Shown here: piece by piece, positions 16,426-27,720 of the stretch
Position numbering within the stretch: the first letter of the stretch is position 1
Layout: every line of letters starts with the position of its first letter
NCBI RefSeq assembly: GCF_027744825.2
Contig: NC_071348.1
Location: 2,486,563-2,550,562 of the forward strand
Length of the DNA stretch: 64,000 nucleotides
Source of the DNA: Synchiropus splendidus
Lineage: Eukaryota; Chordata; Actinopteri; Syngnathiformes; Callionymidae
Direction of reading: 5' to 3'
Program-made: the position numbers and the translations under genes
The notes under the pieces: model-generated
Database searches by the model: none
Told to the model about the DNA's origin: nothing
What the model saw: only the letters and a program-made list of their open reading frames with translations

Positions 16426-19400
16426 CTCACCTTCAGGGCTAAGATCTAAAAAGTGGAAGAGAAAAATGGAAGTCAAACATGATGACGCTTTAATGGGCCT
16501 GGTCTAAGGAAGTTCAGGGATCACAGGACTAAGTGGGAGATTTCAGGATGAGACTGAGATTCTGGGATCAGACCTGCTCTATAGCAGACTTAAGTTCTAC
16601 TGACGAGATCAGGTCCTGGTGAGCTCAAGATCATTAGAAACAGCGTGATGCTGGGGTTTTTAGGTTCCGCTTCCATGACTGGACTGCAGCCAAACGGCAG
16701 AACTTCAAATGTGCTATGTGGAAAACCTTGCAAAGATGCAGAAGTTTGGACCAGAACCTGGAGCACTAGCTTGTTCTCACACCTCATCTGGTGCCCTGGT
16801 GAAACAGGGTGCTAGGTGTGGCAAAGTGTGAGCAAGGCCGGTCCGGCTCTCACCTGTCGGCAGGCAGAAGGTCACAGTCACGTCTCCACTCAGGTCGGCG
16901 GGTGGATAGTGTCCATGGAGAGAAACGGAGAACTTCACCATACTACACGCTCCGACACCTGTGGAGCCGAGGAAATGGTTTTGTGTCACTTCCTGTCAAC
17001 TTATCCACCGACCCCTCCCCCGAAGTCTTCAGTCAGCAGCAGCTTTTAACCTCTGCTCCTGCCGGTCACTCTGGTCAGACCCTCTAAGTACTTTAAGTGT
17101 TCTCAGCTCCATTAAGATCAACAAACAAGAGACACCAAGTCATCCGTGGTTCTCCTCCTCCTCTCTGGTCTGCTGCACCTCCTGCTCCATCCAGGCACAT
17201 CAGGACAGGCAGAGGTCAGCATGGAGTGACCTGAAGGGGCCCATCGCAGCGCTCAACTCTTTTACGCCACATTAACCTGCGAACACCGTCTCCAGCCAAA
17301 ACAAACAGCACAAAGGGGACGGCAACACTCCACTTCTCCTGGGCAGTGTGTGAGTGACCTGCAGCTCCTGACCTGTCATGACTCCTCACATTAGCAAGGG
17401 TGTGTTACTGCGCCACACAAGACAAACTCTCTACATAGACTCTCTACTCTCTACACTTTTACTTATGCTCCAGAGTTGGATAAAGCAAAACAACGCAAAA
17501 CTGATTCAAACTCATTCAACTTTTATCTGACTTGCTTTGATATTTCTTACCGGCAACTGATAATGGGAATGGAGAACTAATTAATTAATAAGCATGTCAT
17601 GATATTATGATATGCCATGATATCAACCCAGAGACCAGGGGCCATTTCAAGTAGCAAGTTTAACAAACTCTGTGTCAATACCAGAATTGTGAGTTGACAA
17701 ACTCCAGTAAAAAAGTAAAACTGTTTCATTGCAGTCAAGTTTCCCTCAGGCTTCACAAACTCAGGGTCTTCACTAAAGCGGCCTCCTGAAATGGGCCTCT
17801 GGACCTGTCCATTGGTTCATCCCCTCAGTCATGAGCGACCTGGAAGAACCAGGACTCAGATAGCAGTGGGTTGGTGTATCGTAAAACTGATGGATGGAGT
17901 TTCCCTTGGAGAAAGGAGGAGGTCTTGGGTCAGAGCGAGTTTCACCTGTGGCTTGAATTCACTTGATCACTAACAATGATATATGCACCAGTAGACATAA
18001 GAGTATGTTTGTGTGTGGACTGACCTAAAGGCTCCAAGACAAACTGGTCATGTGTGACTCTGAGAGGAGGATGAACGCTGATGGTCACTTTTGGTCTCTG
18101 AACAGCCTGACTAGCCTTCACCGTGACCTGGAAGATTCAACAGGACATCATCTCTGCCGCTTCATGTTACCAACTAATGAGAACTCACCTGGACGCTCAC
18201 CGATGGGACAGACAAACCACCCATATCCTGGACCAGCGCTTGCTGCAGAGACACACCACGGCTCATGAAGCTTGTTGATGTGTGTGTGTGTATGTGTTTG
18301 CAGGTGTGTGAAAGACCTACAGACGGGTGGTCCATGCTGGGTGACACAGCAACATTGACGGTCACTTCATCCTCAGTGCCACTTTTTGGCAGAATGTCTG
18401 GGACAAATGTAAACAGTTAGCAAACACAGCAGTACTGTTTAGTTCAAAGGTAACACTTACCCTGAGTCCTGCTGACCTCCCTGATGACCTTCTGCAGTTC
18501 TTTCATCTTGGCCTCCACCTGCTCGTAGTCCACTTCCCGAGCATCCACCTTCGGGGTGGAGAAGAACGAGGGGTCCGTCCCCATGTAGGAGCAGGCCAGG
18601 TGACCGTCCGAGCTTAGACTAACTACCACCCCTTTCAAATCCCTAAGGACAGGAAACACAGAGTCTAGACTCATTTCCTCCACTAGATGTCACCAGCATT
18701 GTTTGACTTACACAAAATTTGCCAGTTTGATGGTGACCGGCACAAAAGGCAGCTGAGCCGCCCACTTCAGGGTCACGTCCTGGTAGACTAGCAGCATGTT
18801 GGTATGGTTGCCCAGCAACATGTTGGTCGTCCCATCACTCACTGGTGCACAGCGAAACATGAAAGCAGGAGACAATAGAGTGACCACAAACTCTATTTAT
18901 TGCCCAGAAGTAGGCATCCGGACGAGTGAGCACCTGAGGCGTAAGGGAAGAAGCAGCTTGGGTTGAATTCCAACTTCTTCATGAAGCGAATTTGACCGTT
19001 GTCCCGGAGACAATAGAGGTTTCTCTCGCCGAGGACAAAGATGGAGGAACTTGAGTGAGAGAAGGACGGCACACAGATGTCCAGAGCTTGCTCACCAAGA
19101 ACCAGAACCCAGTCAGGCTGAGGAGGGTCCAAATATTAAAGCACACACATGTCGACAGAGGCAGGAGTAAGAAGTCACTTACGCTCAGCCTTTTCCCTCC
19201 ACTCTTGATTGGCATGTCTGGATCCTGCCGTGTGTCTGCATCTGAGGCCACAGCCAAGGTCTCATATCTGACACACAGAGACCATGGTTACATCACTATC
19301 ATCATGGGTGTTGTCAGCAGTGACTCGGAAACAGAGACTCTGGGCCTGCAGTTCCTCTGCATAGCTTCATGTTCAGGTCCTCCTGTTTTGGGTGCATCTG

Positions 19401-21893
19401 CTTCACAGAATCGTGTGTATAAAAGACTGCAGTAACCTCCAACCCTTGAGTCAAGGCAAAAGATTTACGGGTCAGAAGTGGATCGTGAGAAAGGCTGAGC
19501 TAAAGTGATACGGTCAAGTGCCAGCAGGGCAACCTTCATCCCACCGTGACCGTCTCCTCGGTAAAAAAATCTGTGAGGGGAAGACTTCACAGCGGTGGTG
19601 CTGTCTTCCCCTCTGAGTGTCCAGCTTCCAGAGAAAAACCCTGGAACACTGTCCCATCAGGAGGGGGTGAGGGAAATTGGACGTGGTTGTGATCAGATTT
19701 TGCTTGTTGGACGGTGGAGTCAGGTTTTATCTTTTGTTTTGTATCCAGTCACTACTTACTTGAAGCTCTCAAGCTGACGAGCAGAGGACACCGTCAGGAA
19801 GCTGTCGGTTCTGTGGTTGTAGACCAGTGGACCTGGTAGCAGGAAACCAGGGAGTGACCTGCAGAAGGAGTAACTGTCCTGCTCAAAGAACGTCAACATG
19901 CCGTCCATCGACTGGATGCACAGCGAGTGATGACCTGAGGACAGAGGACACGACTCACCTATCACTTCCCCAGTTTCCCTGCTCAATCTCAGTAAAGAAC
20001 ATGGAAATGATTGTCGAACCACCATCCAGATTTCCATCCAACGACGTCCAGTCGCTCACAAGCTCGCCCTGTGTGTCCCTCTACCCCCTGCCTTAAAATA
20101 ATCATGGTTCCAGTGTTGGTGTTTGCGTGTGCTACTGAAGTGCTCTTGAGCAATGAGCAAGTTCTTCTCAACAACTTTAATAGCTGAACTCTGAACTTCC
20201 TGTTAAGACGACGGGCTGGAATTTCCCTCAAGAACCAACACAAGCCTCTTTCATTCGCGCTGTGTGACTGTGTGCGAGTGTGTGTTCACAGAGTGGGCCC
20301 GCACCTCCCCCAAGAGGACACACGCGGCAAGCGCAGCTAAAAACGAAACGTAATGTTCCACACCACCTCTAGATTCCGCGTCACAGTGCTGACCTACTCA
20401 CGCTGAGAAGCACAAGCTACTCATCACACCTGTTCCATGGGAGTGCGCTGCGTCCAGCAAGTGTCAATGGATTTCTGCTTTCATTCATTTCCATTTCAGC
20501 CTCTGGGTGATCGGTCACGCGGCACGCAGGAGCGCTGCTGTGTGTGCCATTTAACACCGACTGATGGGAAACAGACCTCAGACTAACCTCACAGAGTCAG
20601 AGCTTGATGAACCCCGGTCATATCTGACCTCTGATTTAATCAGCAGAAACCCGCTGCGTTCAGGTTCGATGGAACAGGCGGCCGTTAATACAATATTTTC
20701 TAAATGACTGAGGAATGAGAGAAACCCGACTTAATGTTGTGCCGTTGTTATAATACTTTTTATGAAGTAAAACTACAGAACTTCTGATCGACGGCGTGTT
20801 GAAATACACCATGAATATCTTTGCAGCGGTTGCCACCTAGTGGTGTAATATCGTGATGACAACAGCGGTTCACTTCCATAGACAAACAAATCTGAATTCA
20901 GAAGATGTGCGGCTGATGTAGTTCCTACCCGTGACGCCTCCAAAAGGGCCAAAGGCCATGTTACATGCCGTCCTCTGAAGGTTGTGCTCATAGACCAGTT
21001 TGAGCTGGTATTGGTCGCCATGGTCTACGTTTCCAGACGTTCCTGTACACACACATGAACGCAGAAATAATCAGACACCAATAGCCAAAGGGCTCTGTTC
21101 TTGGTCTATTGTTTATTGTTTTTCTTCAAAAATGTTGAGTTTATGTTTGTTGATGAGTGTTTGTTTCACCATTTTGCATCCAGAGCGATTGACAGAACTG
21201 AGCAAGTCCTCACCTGACACGGAATAGACAGACAGCTTTCTGGGGTGAAGAACGGCAAGGTGCAGGAGATCAGAACACCTAGGAGGAGGAGACACCCGAG
21301 TGAGAAGAAGACCACAGAGCAGTCAGCTGACCTCTCCTGCAAACTGCAAGTAAATCTAATCCGTCCTGAGTCCACAGTGGTCAGGATAATCCAGAGACAG
21401 AGGAGGTTCAGATTAATGCCAATGGCAATCAGCCTCAGAGGCAACATCTACCTTGGAAGTCCAAACCCAATGCACCACTGCATAAGGGGTGAATCACTTG
21501 ACACAGGAAAAAAAAATACAGAACTATCATGCTTCAGTGAGTGCATCTGTACTCACGACACAAACTTTCCCACTTCCACCTGGATAATGGCATTAGGCAG
21601 CTGAACCTCCAGAAGCTGAGCTTCTGCTGCACTTTGACCATCTTCCACGTTTCCAGAGCCACGGGGGGCAAAGATGCGCAGCATCCCCATGTAGCTGCCC
21701 ACCACAATCTTGTCTGAAAAAAACAAAGCCCGGTCACGCTCACGTTTTCTGCTCTGAAGCTGCGAACGGAAGATCACGCACCATGGCCGGTTCCGCTGTT
21801 GTCTACATCTCCGACACACACACATCCCTGGTCAAACTCCTCACCCTTGCCCAGCTGGACAGACCACCAGTCTCGGGCCTTGAACAGAGACAT
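6324..21893 (-). CDS. bbs9: BBSome subunit BBS9 (PTHB1)
   Basis: Component of the BBSome, the coat that moves membrane proteins in and out of cilia. Minus-strand exons: 21782-21893, 21557-21713, 21214-21278, 20929-21042, 19760-19934, 19183-19267, 18934-19117, 18712-18841, 18461-18642, 18321-18397, 18189-18242, 18025-18127, 16854-16958, 16431-16445, 15513-15653, 15338-15433, 15100-15272, 14855-15007, 12418-12600, 11796-12045, 11565-11660 and 6324-6715. All junctions keep phase, giving 1013 aa (human 887). It starts MSLFKARDWW as in human; the N-terminal beta-propeller region and helical C-terminal part (HITLLCERIGKGGRL) align throughout. A 5' noncoding exon is likely: acceptor at 21901 just before the ATG, donor GAG/GTGAGC at 22239. 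The last exon, a Lys/Glu/Thr-rich tail, is the least certain. It is joined across a 4.85-kb intron by phase and a good acceptor (CTCCTGTAG). Confidence 0.94.
6438..6650 (-). repeat. 36-bp coding tandem repeat (SSKGTKEETKKE units)
   Basis: On the minus strand about four near-identical 12-residue units occur (one reads SSKDTKEETKKE), with partial TKKE/SKKE insertions between them. The frame stays open through the array, so unit number varies by whole codons. It lies inside the proposed last bbs9 exon. Confidence 0.85.
7545..7745 (+). repeat. Dispersed repeat, copy 1 (unnamed family)
   Basis: Shares blocks ATTCTTGGAAA, GTGGGGACATTTTT, GGTGATTCTAAC and GGTGAGCCATGTGTT with the copy at 11290-11545, and ends near a (TG)n stretch. 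It lies in the large last intron of bbs9. It looks like a degraded short interspersed element; I cannot assign a family. Confidence 0.7.
9480..9735 (-). repeat. Dispersed repeat, copy 2, inverted
   Basis: Reverse complement carries the same ordered blocks as the copies at 7545 and 11290: ATTCTTGGAAACACACCT, TGGGGACCTTTTG, GGTTCAGGTGAGCCATG and AGGGGGAGAGGCTGGGG. It lies in the same bbs9 intron, in opposite orientation. Confidence 0.7.
10002..10048. repeat. (TG)n microsatellite
   Basis: An uninterrupted TG run of about 47 bp in the last bbs9 intron. Confidence 0.95.
11290..11545 (+). repeat. Dispersed repeat, copy 3
   Basis: Best-preserved copy: ATTCTTGGAAATACACCT, GTGGGGACATTTTTGCC, GGTGATTCTAACAGGGTTCC, GGTGAGCCATGTGTTAAGG, then a TG-rich end. 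It ends about 20 bp from the bbs9 exon at 11565-11660. Confidence 0.75.
12227..12244. repeat. Poly-C homopolymer within a pyrimidine tract
   Basis: Eighteen C residues inside a CT-rich stretch (about 12213-12260) in a bbs9 intron. Length in the assembly may be unreliable. Confidence 0.9.
15925..16180 (+). repeat. Diverged dispersed repeat, copy 4
   Basis: Carries weaker versions of the same blocks (GAGGACATTTTTGGGA, a GGTTAAG region, GGGTGAGAGGCTGGGGATGG) and ends in (TG)n. It lies in the bbs9 intron before exon 15513-15653. Assignment is tentative. Confidence 0.45.
16431..16445 (-). other. bbs9: 15-nt coding microexon of bbs9
   Basis: Minus strand reads TTTTAG / 15 nt / GTGAGG. Between exons 16854-16958 and 15513-15653 it adds D-L-S-P-E plus split codons, rebuilding PT-DLSPEG-VPRV where human BBS9 has PTDRNPDGIPRV. 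Without it the flanking exons join in frame but lose five residues. Confidence 0.85.
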
Positions 21894-22576
21894 GACGAAC
21901 CTGGGGGGACAAGAATGCACAAGGAAAACAACAAACACCAGAAGTCAGAGTGTTGTTGCTGACAAATTCAATCTCACAGTGTTTACACTGGAGGTTTTTT
22001 CTCCGGACTATTACTTTAGTCGACGAGTTCCAACTTCAGTGATTACTATGATCAGTAGAAGGCAGTCATTAGTTAGCACGCACATGCTTTTGCTCTCCAT
22101 TTCAAATGGGTGGGATTTGCTGGACTTAAAGCTCATCGCTGAATTAGCTCGCTGCTAACGGTCGTTCACACTGCTGAATTGACTGTGGCTTAGCCGGCTC
22201 GAACGAAAGGTCGAAACCCAGACATGTACTCACGCTCACCTCAGCGAACTGCTAACGTACAGGAAACCCAAAACCCGGTCAAAATCTCAGTCGGCGACGT
22301 TTGTGGCTGTGGCGCTGGAAGCCATGACGCTGTTGTCATGACACTGACGCGGAGCGAGAAGCCTAGCGTGTGTGCGCAGAATCGTGCTGGGAGTGTTTAC
22401 CCCGACGCCCTTTCAAAATAAATTACATTTCCGCTTTCTGGTAGAATCGCGATTTCGACTCTCTGTACATTGTATAATGTTAAATTCTGCTTCATGGGAA
22501 TATGCTTAGATTATGTTAATTTTCCTCGACTCGCAATGCGTTCTAGCTGGTACCTCTAAGCCGATAAGTCGCATTA

Positions 22577-22591
22577 GTTGCTAGGGGCAAT
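22577..22591 (+). promoter_or_regulatory. X-box-like motif (RFX)
   Basis: GTTGCT-AGG-GGCAAT: two imperfect half-sites of the RFX consensus GTNRCC N0-3 RGYAAC, each one mismatch off. Lies between bbs9 and cfap418. Confidence 0.35.
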
Positions 22592-22867
22592 CGATTATGT
22601 GTTTGGATGGTAATAACAAGTTATTGCGAGACATTTCCCTCCAATGAAGCACTTGTGATGAGATCTTTGAAAACAAAGATTTAGAATAATCGATTCCAAC
22701 CGTCTAACCATAGGCATCCTCACGACAGAGAATGAGGAGGAGCAGTAAGGCTGCTATGTGGACCAATGTAGATGAGCGTGAAGTGTAAAACTACTGTATT
22801 TCAGAAAAGGACCGCAATACACGCATGTAGACGTTTGCGCTTTTACTCTGAAGTGTTTCCTCTCTGT

Positions 22868-22880
22868 GTAGCTTGGCAAC
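22868..22880 (+). promoter_or_regulatory. X-box-like motif (RFX)
   Basis: GTAGCT-T-GGCAAC: a perfect right half-site and a left half-site with one mismatch, 33 bp before the cfap418 start codon. Confidence 0.4.
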
Positions 22881-22913
22881 CGAAGACGCCGGAAGTTAGC
22901 TGCAAACTCGATC

Positions 22914-24148
22914 ATGGACCTGGATGATGATTTAGACGCGCTTTTAGACGAAGTGGAGAGTCAGTTTGGCTGTAACGCGCCTTCAAAAAATACGTCCGTC
23001 TGTGACAGCACGGCCTCAAATGTAAACAGGTGAGCGACGCTACTGTGCCGTGCTGACCGCGAGAGCAAGAGTAATGATACACTGGTTTACGGCTGTGGAT
23101 ACGAGTGTGTTTATCGTCAGTGGAAGAGAGCAGAGATTCTCTTGCGTGTGCTGAAGCACTTCTCTACTAGGGCTACAGTTGGGGTGAGATGGACATTGTG
23201 CATGCTCAGAAATTGTTAGTTGCTCAGAAATGCTGACACTGAGTATCAGCTCCAGAAGTTATTTCCCATGAGACACTGCAGACCCCCAGCTCTGTTTAGT
23301 GTTTGGCTCATTTGTGGCTGATTTGTTTCGTACTGATTGGTCATCCAGGGAAACAGTGGACACACAGGGCCACCATCGTCTCAGCCAGGATGTGGAAGCT
23401 CTGCTGCTGGAACTTCAGCCAGATCACGAGATCCTTCCAGTACTGGTGACCGTGAGTAGAAGACCCTCTGATTATGTTGATGATTGGTGCATGGAAGTCC
23501 ATATTTTTCTCCTCAAGAATGAAGCTGGTGGTGCCATGATGGAGAGGAAAGCAACAGCCATGAAGAAGTGAGTGGAGGGAAATAGGCAGCAGTATCTTCG
23601 GCAAAGCGTCTTTACTAGTTGAAACTGTTATATCCACTGTTTGAGTGAGAGAAGGTTCTGGTGTGTGTTCAGGTGCTGTCCAGTCTTCATTGGAGGGACT
23701 GCCATCCGGTATGGTTTGGGCACATCCACATCTCAAAGGTGAGGAGCTTTTATTCACTGACACTTGGCTCTTCCCGCTCTTCTTACAGCCTTTCACAGGT
23801 TGAACTGTGTTGCATCTGCAGGTCATGTGACCAGCTCAGGTGTACATCCTGTGACTTCCGAGTGCTGATGTTTGATGATTGTGCATGGGATTCCTGTGAC
23901 TACCTTTTTCTCAGGTGAGGTTTGGCTTTTGCTTCTTTAGTTAGCGACCCTTCCCTCATGGTACACCTTCAATCATGAGTGTTTGCAGAAACAATGTTCC
24001 TGACCATGAGAAGCTTTGCGCAAGGCTCAAGAAGAGGCGTGGAGTGCGAGCGTATGCCTGCCAGTGCAACTGGATCTCTTCCGAGGAAGTGAGAGACCTG
24101 CAAGGCCTCCCGGGTCTCCACTGGGTTTGTGGACAACACCCCACCTAA
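22914..24148 (+). CDS. cfap418: Cilia- and flagella-associated protein 418 (C8orf37)
   Basis: Ciliary base and photoreceptor protein; its human gene is mutated in cone-rod dystrophy, retinitis pigmentosa and BBS21 (established knowledge). Six exons: 22914-23029, 23349-23451, 23518-23567, 23673-23738, 23822-23914 and 23989-24148, giving 195 aa (human 207). The N-terminus [14 protein letters not shown] matches the human LDELLDEVESKF helix. The C-terminal Cys-rich part ([44 protein letters not shown]) aligns residue for residue. The middle (exons 2 and 3) is poorly conserved and its boundaries are less certain, although phases 2/0/2 fit. AATAAA at 24200 follows closely. It is divergent with bbs9. 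Confidence 0.95.
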
Positions 24149-24199
24149 AGGAGGCCTCCATGGAGAGCCCTGGAATGATCATTCTGATGTCATATTCAA

Positions 24200-24205
24200 A
24201 ATAAA
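24200..24205 (+). terminator. Polyadenylation signal, cfap418
   Basis: AATAAA 52 bp after the cfap418 stop. Confidence 0.7.
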
Positions 24206-24847
24206 GTGAAGTCTGCGCTTGTATTTTCTGCTCACAACGAGTGGCTGTTGACACTGTCATTAATGACTGTGGTCACTTTCGCATCTAACTTGTGCGAGAT
24301 TCTGATGTTCATTCATTCATCAGTGAAACGTGGAGTGACAGCTCACTGGCATAGAGTCTTGCTCCTGCATTGGGAATCAATCATAAAGACCAGGTTGTCT
24401 GTACAGCCACATGGTGCTAGAACAGCAAAAGGGTGACATGCCGTAAAATCTCCACAATGGTAGGTGGCGCTCTGCCCTTTACAGAATCCGGAGCTAAGGC
24501 ATTGCATTAGTTGCTTTTCTTACACCACATGGATTCTGTCTGCCTTGAATGTCACGTACAGATACTCTTCATGTTGTCACAACACCTTCTCAGTCAGGTG
24601 TTACAGTGTAACACAACTGCCAAAATAGAAAAACTATGTTGAATTTGAATGACTGAAGCACAGCGTTTAAATAAAGGCTAGTTTGCAACCGCAAATGAAG
24701 AACAAAACGTTTTCATGTTGAACTGACTTGCATCCAGTAATTCGGATGTTTTTTCCCGGATTGAAAACCTTTGACCCCGGCTCAGCTCCACCGAACGTTC
24801 CCGGATGTAAACACATTGGCGCGCCAAGAAGCGAGAGGAGAGCGGCG
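24206..24847. other. cfap418-wdr73 intergenic spacer
   Basis: About 640 bp between the cfap418 polyadenylation signal and the wdr73 start. Apart from the 12-bp palindrome at 24816-24827 I see no gene or strong motif. Confidence 0.6.
24816..24827. promoter_or_regulatory. TTGGCGCGCCAA palindrome, E2F-like
   Basis: Perfect 12-bp palindrome 20 bp before the wdr73 ATG. It resembles back-to-back E2F sites (TTSGCGC). Function is inferred only. Confidence 0.4.
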
Positions 24848-26899
24848 ATGGAGGATCTGGAGGAGGCAGAGGACGGCTGGTTCTTCGACTCCCTGACGAA
24901 GTAAGCCATATCGTTGCGGCTACGCTAGTTCCTTTGGTTACATCCGGCACAGGATTATTTTCGCTTACGTTTCGCCACAGTTGTTGCATAACCGTGTGAT
25001 CACACACGCTTATGTTTGTATAATAATGGCATCTGATGAGCCAATGAGTCAGATTAAATGTTAGAGTCGTCGTTTTCAGTTTGGTATTTCATCCTATCTG
25101 ATGTTTGTAGACAAGGAAGTTGTTGCCTACGGTGGCCGGGAAAGGTCATAATAAGTGCAAGCGCCATGACGTTTGCCAAGTCGCTTCTCTGCCGCCATAG
25201 CTAATCAAGTCAACCACCTCAAACAACATCAGAAGCACTTTAGCCGAAACAAGGACCGCTTATGCTGGCTGCCATGTGTATCCTGATGAAGTGGTTCTGT
25301 CGTGTGGTTATGACATCCAAACATCAAACTTTAATCACTATAATGGAAACCGCTGGTCTAAACATTTGTGTGTCACAGGTACCAGGATCTTCATATGTAT
25401 CAGCTGGAGGGGCCGGCCAACGTTTTGGAGTGGACCTCGCCCCAGAGTGAGTCATTTTCAGTACTACGCATCACTGATTATTTGGAGAGTTGCTGACTGT
25501 GGGGTGTTGCAGCTGTTTGTGTTGCCGGTCAGCATGGCAACAGCAGCCAGATCCTGGAGCTGCAACTGCCACTCAAGCTCCTGGTGGAAGTGAACAAGGT
25601 GAGACAGCAGAATTGACACTAAAACTGAAGTAACTTGAGGTCCTGTCTCCAGGGTCTGTGTGCGGAGCGGGACTTTAGAGTCACCTGTGGGGCCTTCACT
25701 GACGCCCCAGTTTCGGGACTCAAACATGTCACTGGAACCAGGTGAGTTTCCAACTTCAGTTGACAGTGAGTTTTCCTGCAAGTGAACAGGACTCAATGCT
25801 TCTGCTAATCCCATGTATTAGGTGTGTAGTCACTAGTGGAGGGCAGAGCTCTGACCTGCAGCTGTGGGACTTGAGTGAGGAGGCAGGTGGTAGGTCACCT
25901 CCCTGTGACATTTACAAGGTGCGTCTGAACCCACCCTAACGGTTCCTGGCCAATTACAGGTTCTATCAAAAGCACAGGAAGTGTTCCTGGAGTGACAAGA
26001 CACTCCGGGGGAGGCAACATCAAGATGGCTGTTCGACCGTGTATGCCTGAGGTCGTTCATGGAGCTCAGAGCGATGACGTGGTCCTCAGCAGCTTGACGA
26101 CAGGGAAGACGCTGTCTCACCATGGTAACGTCCTGTCAGACGATGCGTCCAGCCACGACCTCTTCTCACTGAGCTCTCCTCGTCAGTCCTGGCGCCAGCG
26201 GCTGAGCTGCTCGCATCCCTTCACTTCGTCTCCCAGGATGTTGTTCTGGCAGCCTGCTTTAATGGGAGCGTTTACGTCATGGACACTCGGGCGTCCGGAC
26301 CTGCACAGGTCCACAGCCAAACTGCAGGAGACCAATGGTGGACCGCCGTCTCCGCAGGATCGGACCTATCCAGCTGCGAGTTGATCCAGCTCTCCGGTTC
26401 TGGACTGGCTGTGATTTGGGACCTGAGGAGTCCACCTGCCAGCAAACGTCATGCCCAGCTGGATGTTCAGAGCATCAGTAGTGACTCAGAGCATGTCCAC
26501 GTGTCATGGGCTCCAGCTCTGGACAACACCATCTCTGTGTCAGGTCAGTCCCATTTTTGCCACATAGTGTGCCACATGTGTTGGTCTCCTCCAGGGACTC
26601 GAGGTGGGGTGATTCAGTGGTTGATCTTTGATCCATGTTTTGCAGGTTTTGGGGGAAATATTCTCATATATGACTCGTCTAACTGGGGGGCGGAGCCACA
26701 TCACGTCAGGCCTCAGTTCGAGCACCGTGGTCACATGGTTTCCAACGGGCTGACCACGCCACACTCCGTGATGGTCACCGCCCATATCTGGCACACTGTT
26801 CGCCCCAGAACGCTACTGTCAGCTGCCTCTGATGGCTCTGCCCACTTGTGGGACTGGATCAGCCAATCAGCTACTAAGGAGTCAAGTGACCCACATTGA
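24848..26899 (+). CDS. wdr73: WD repeat protein 73
   Basis: WD40 protein of cytoplasm and spindle poles, linked in human to Galloway-Mowat syndrome and to the Integrator complex (established knowledge). Eight exons: 24848-24900, 25379-25446, 25513-25598, 25653-25741, 25822-25886, 25960-26124, 26199-26543 and 26646-26899, all in phase, 374 aa (human 378). Diagnostic matches: YQDLHMYQLEGPANVLEW, LQLPLKLLVEVNKGL, ERDFRVTCGAF, and the C-terminal HTVRPRTLLSAASDGSAHLW, which lines up with human CRPRTLLSATNDASLHVW. The exon at 26199 starts inside a longer open frame; phase and homology (AELLASLHFV against human SEELSSLQVL) fix its acceptor. AATAAA follows at 27087. Confidence 0.95.
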
Positions 26900-27086
26900 C
26901 AGAGACGCGGGGGTCACACGAGGACGGCTTCTCTCATGAACCAGAACTGTCGAGGAGCGAGAAGGTCAGGAGAAGTGCCCCAACCCACCGGTCCAGGTTC
27001 ATCAAGTCTGTGCTGAAGTGTGGTCATGTGACTGTTGGTTGTTTGTTTGATCACAGACTTGAGAGCAACATCCATTTTGATTGCAG

Positions 27087-27092
27087 AATAAA
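27087..27092 (+). terminator. Polyadenylation signal, wdr73
   Basis: AATAAA about 190 bp after the wdr73 stop. Confidence 0.6.
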
Positions 27093-27720
27093 GTTTAATA
27101 CTTTTATATTTGGGCTACAGTCAAATCAAGTTTCTGACTCCCGCTCTGCCACAGCCGGTCGTCAGCTTTTCGTCAACATGATGTCAGAAACAAGACGAGC
27201 TATGTCATTGCCGTACTTTAACGGTTCAGCCAAAGTGACGGTGATCATTTGGCATAGAGCCATCTGCAACGCGGGGGTAGAGCTAGAGACACCCGAACGT
27301 CTACGGTGACTTCCATAGCAAAGTTCCAGCTCAGTCTTGCAGCACACATTGTTGTGTTAAAAACCTAAAAGGATTCCAGCTTTTATTGTCAAAGTCAGGA
27401 CTCAGAGTTAAAAAAAGCAAAACCAGACAAGAAGTTTCTAAATTTACTGGAACGTTACGTTTCTCCCTGAATCCAGTTGAGAAGGCACCAGGTGAGCCGT
27501 GCGCACCAGCCGGTCTGGACCAGTGGAGGCGAGCCAGATTATGGATTAGCGTTGAAGATTAAAGAGTCAGCACATACAGTCAATTAGTTTCCCTTATAAT
27601 GACCACAGGAAGTAAAAACAAAAGGGGAAGGAAGCACCCTGGAGTCTGTAGTGAGTGGGCGGGCATTATCCCACTGCTGAGTTTGGTCGGATCAGACAGG
27701 AAGTGGGAAGGGCAGAGCCC
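27093..27720. other. Convergent 3' ends of wdr73 and plekhf2
   Basis: Holds the plekhf2 3' UTR (about 27382-27720, minus strand). Nothing else recognised. Confidence 0.55.
27382..27387 (-). terminator. Polyadenylation signal, plekhf2
   Basis: AATAAA on the minus strand, about 335 bp after the plekhf2 stop. Confidence 0.6.

Larger units (their letters stand above)
21894..22913. promoter_or_regulatory. Divergent intergenic region of bbs9 and cfap418
   Basis: 1,020 bp separate the two start codons. Part is bbs9 5' UTR and intron (21901-22239, with a noncoding exon probably starting near 22400), so the true gap between transcripts may be about 400 bp. Two RFX X-box-like sequences occur (22577-22591, 22868-22880). 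I see no TATA box. Shared control is an inference. Confidence 0.6.
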
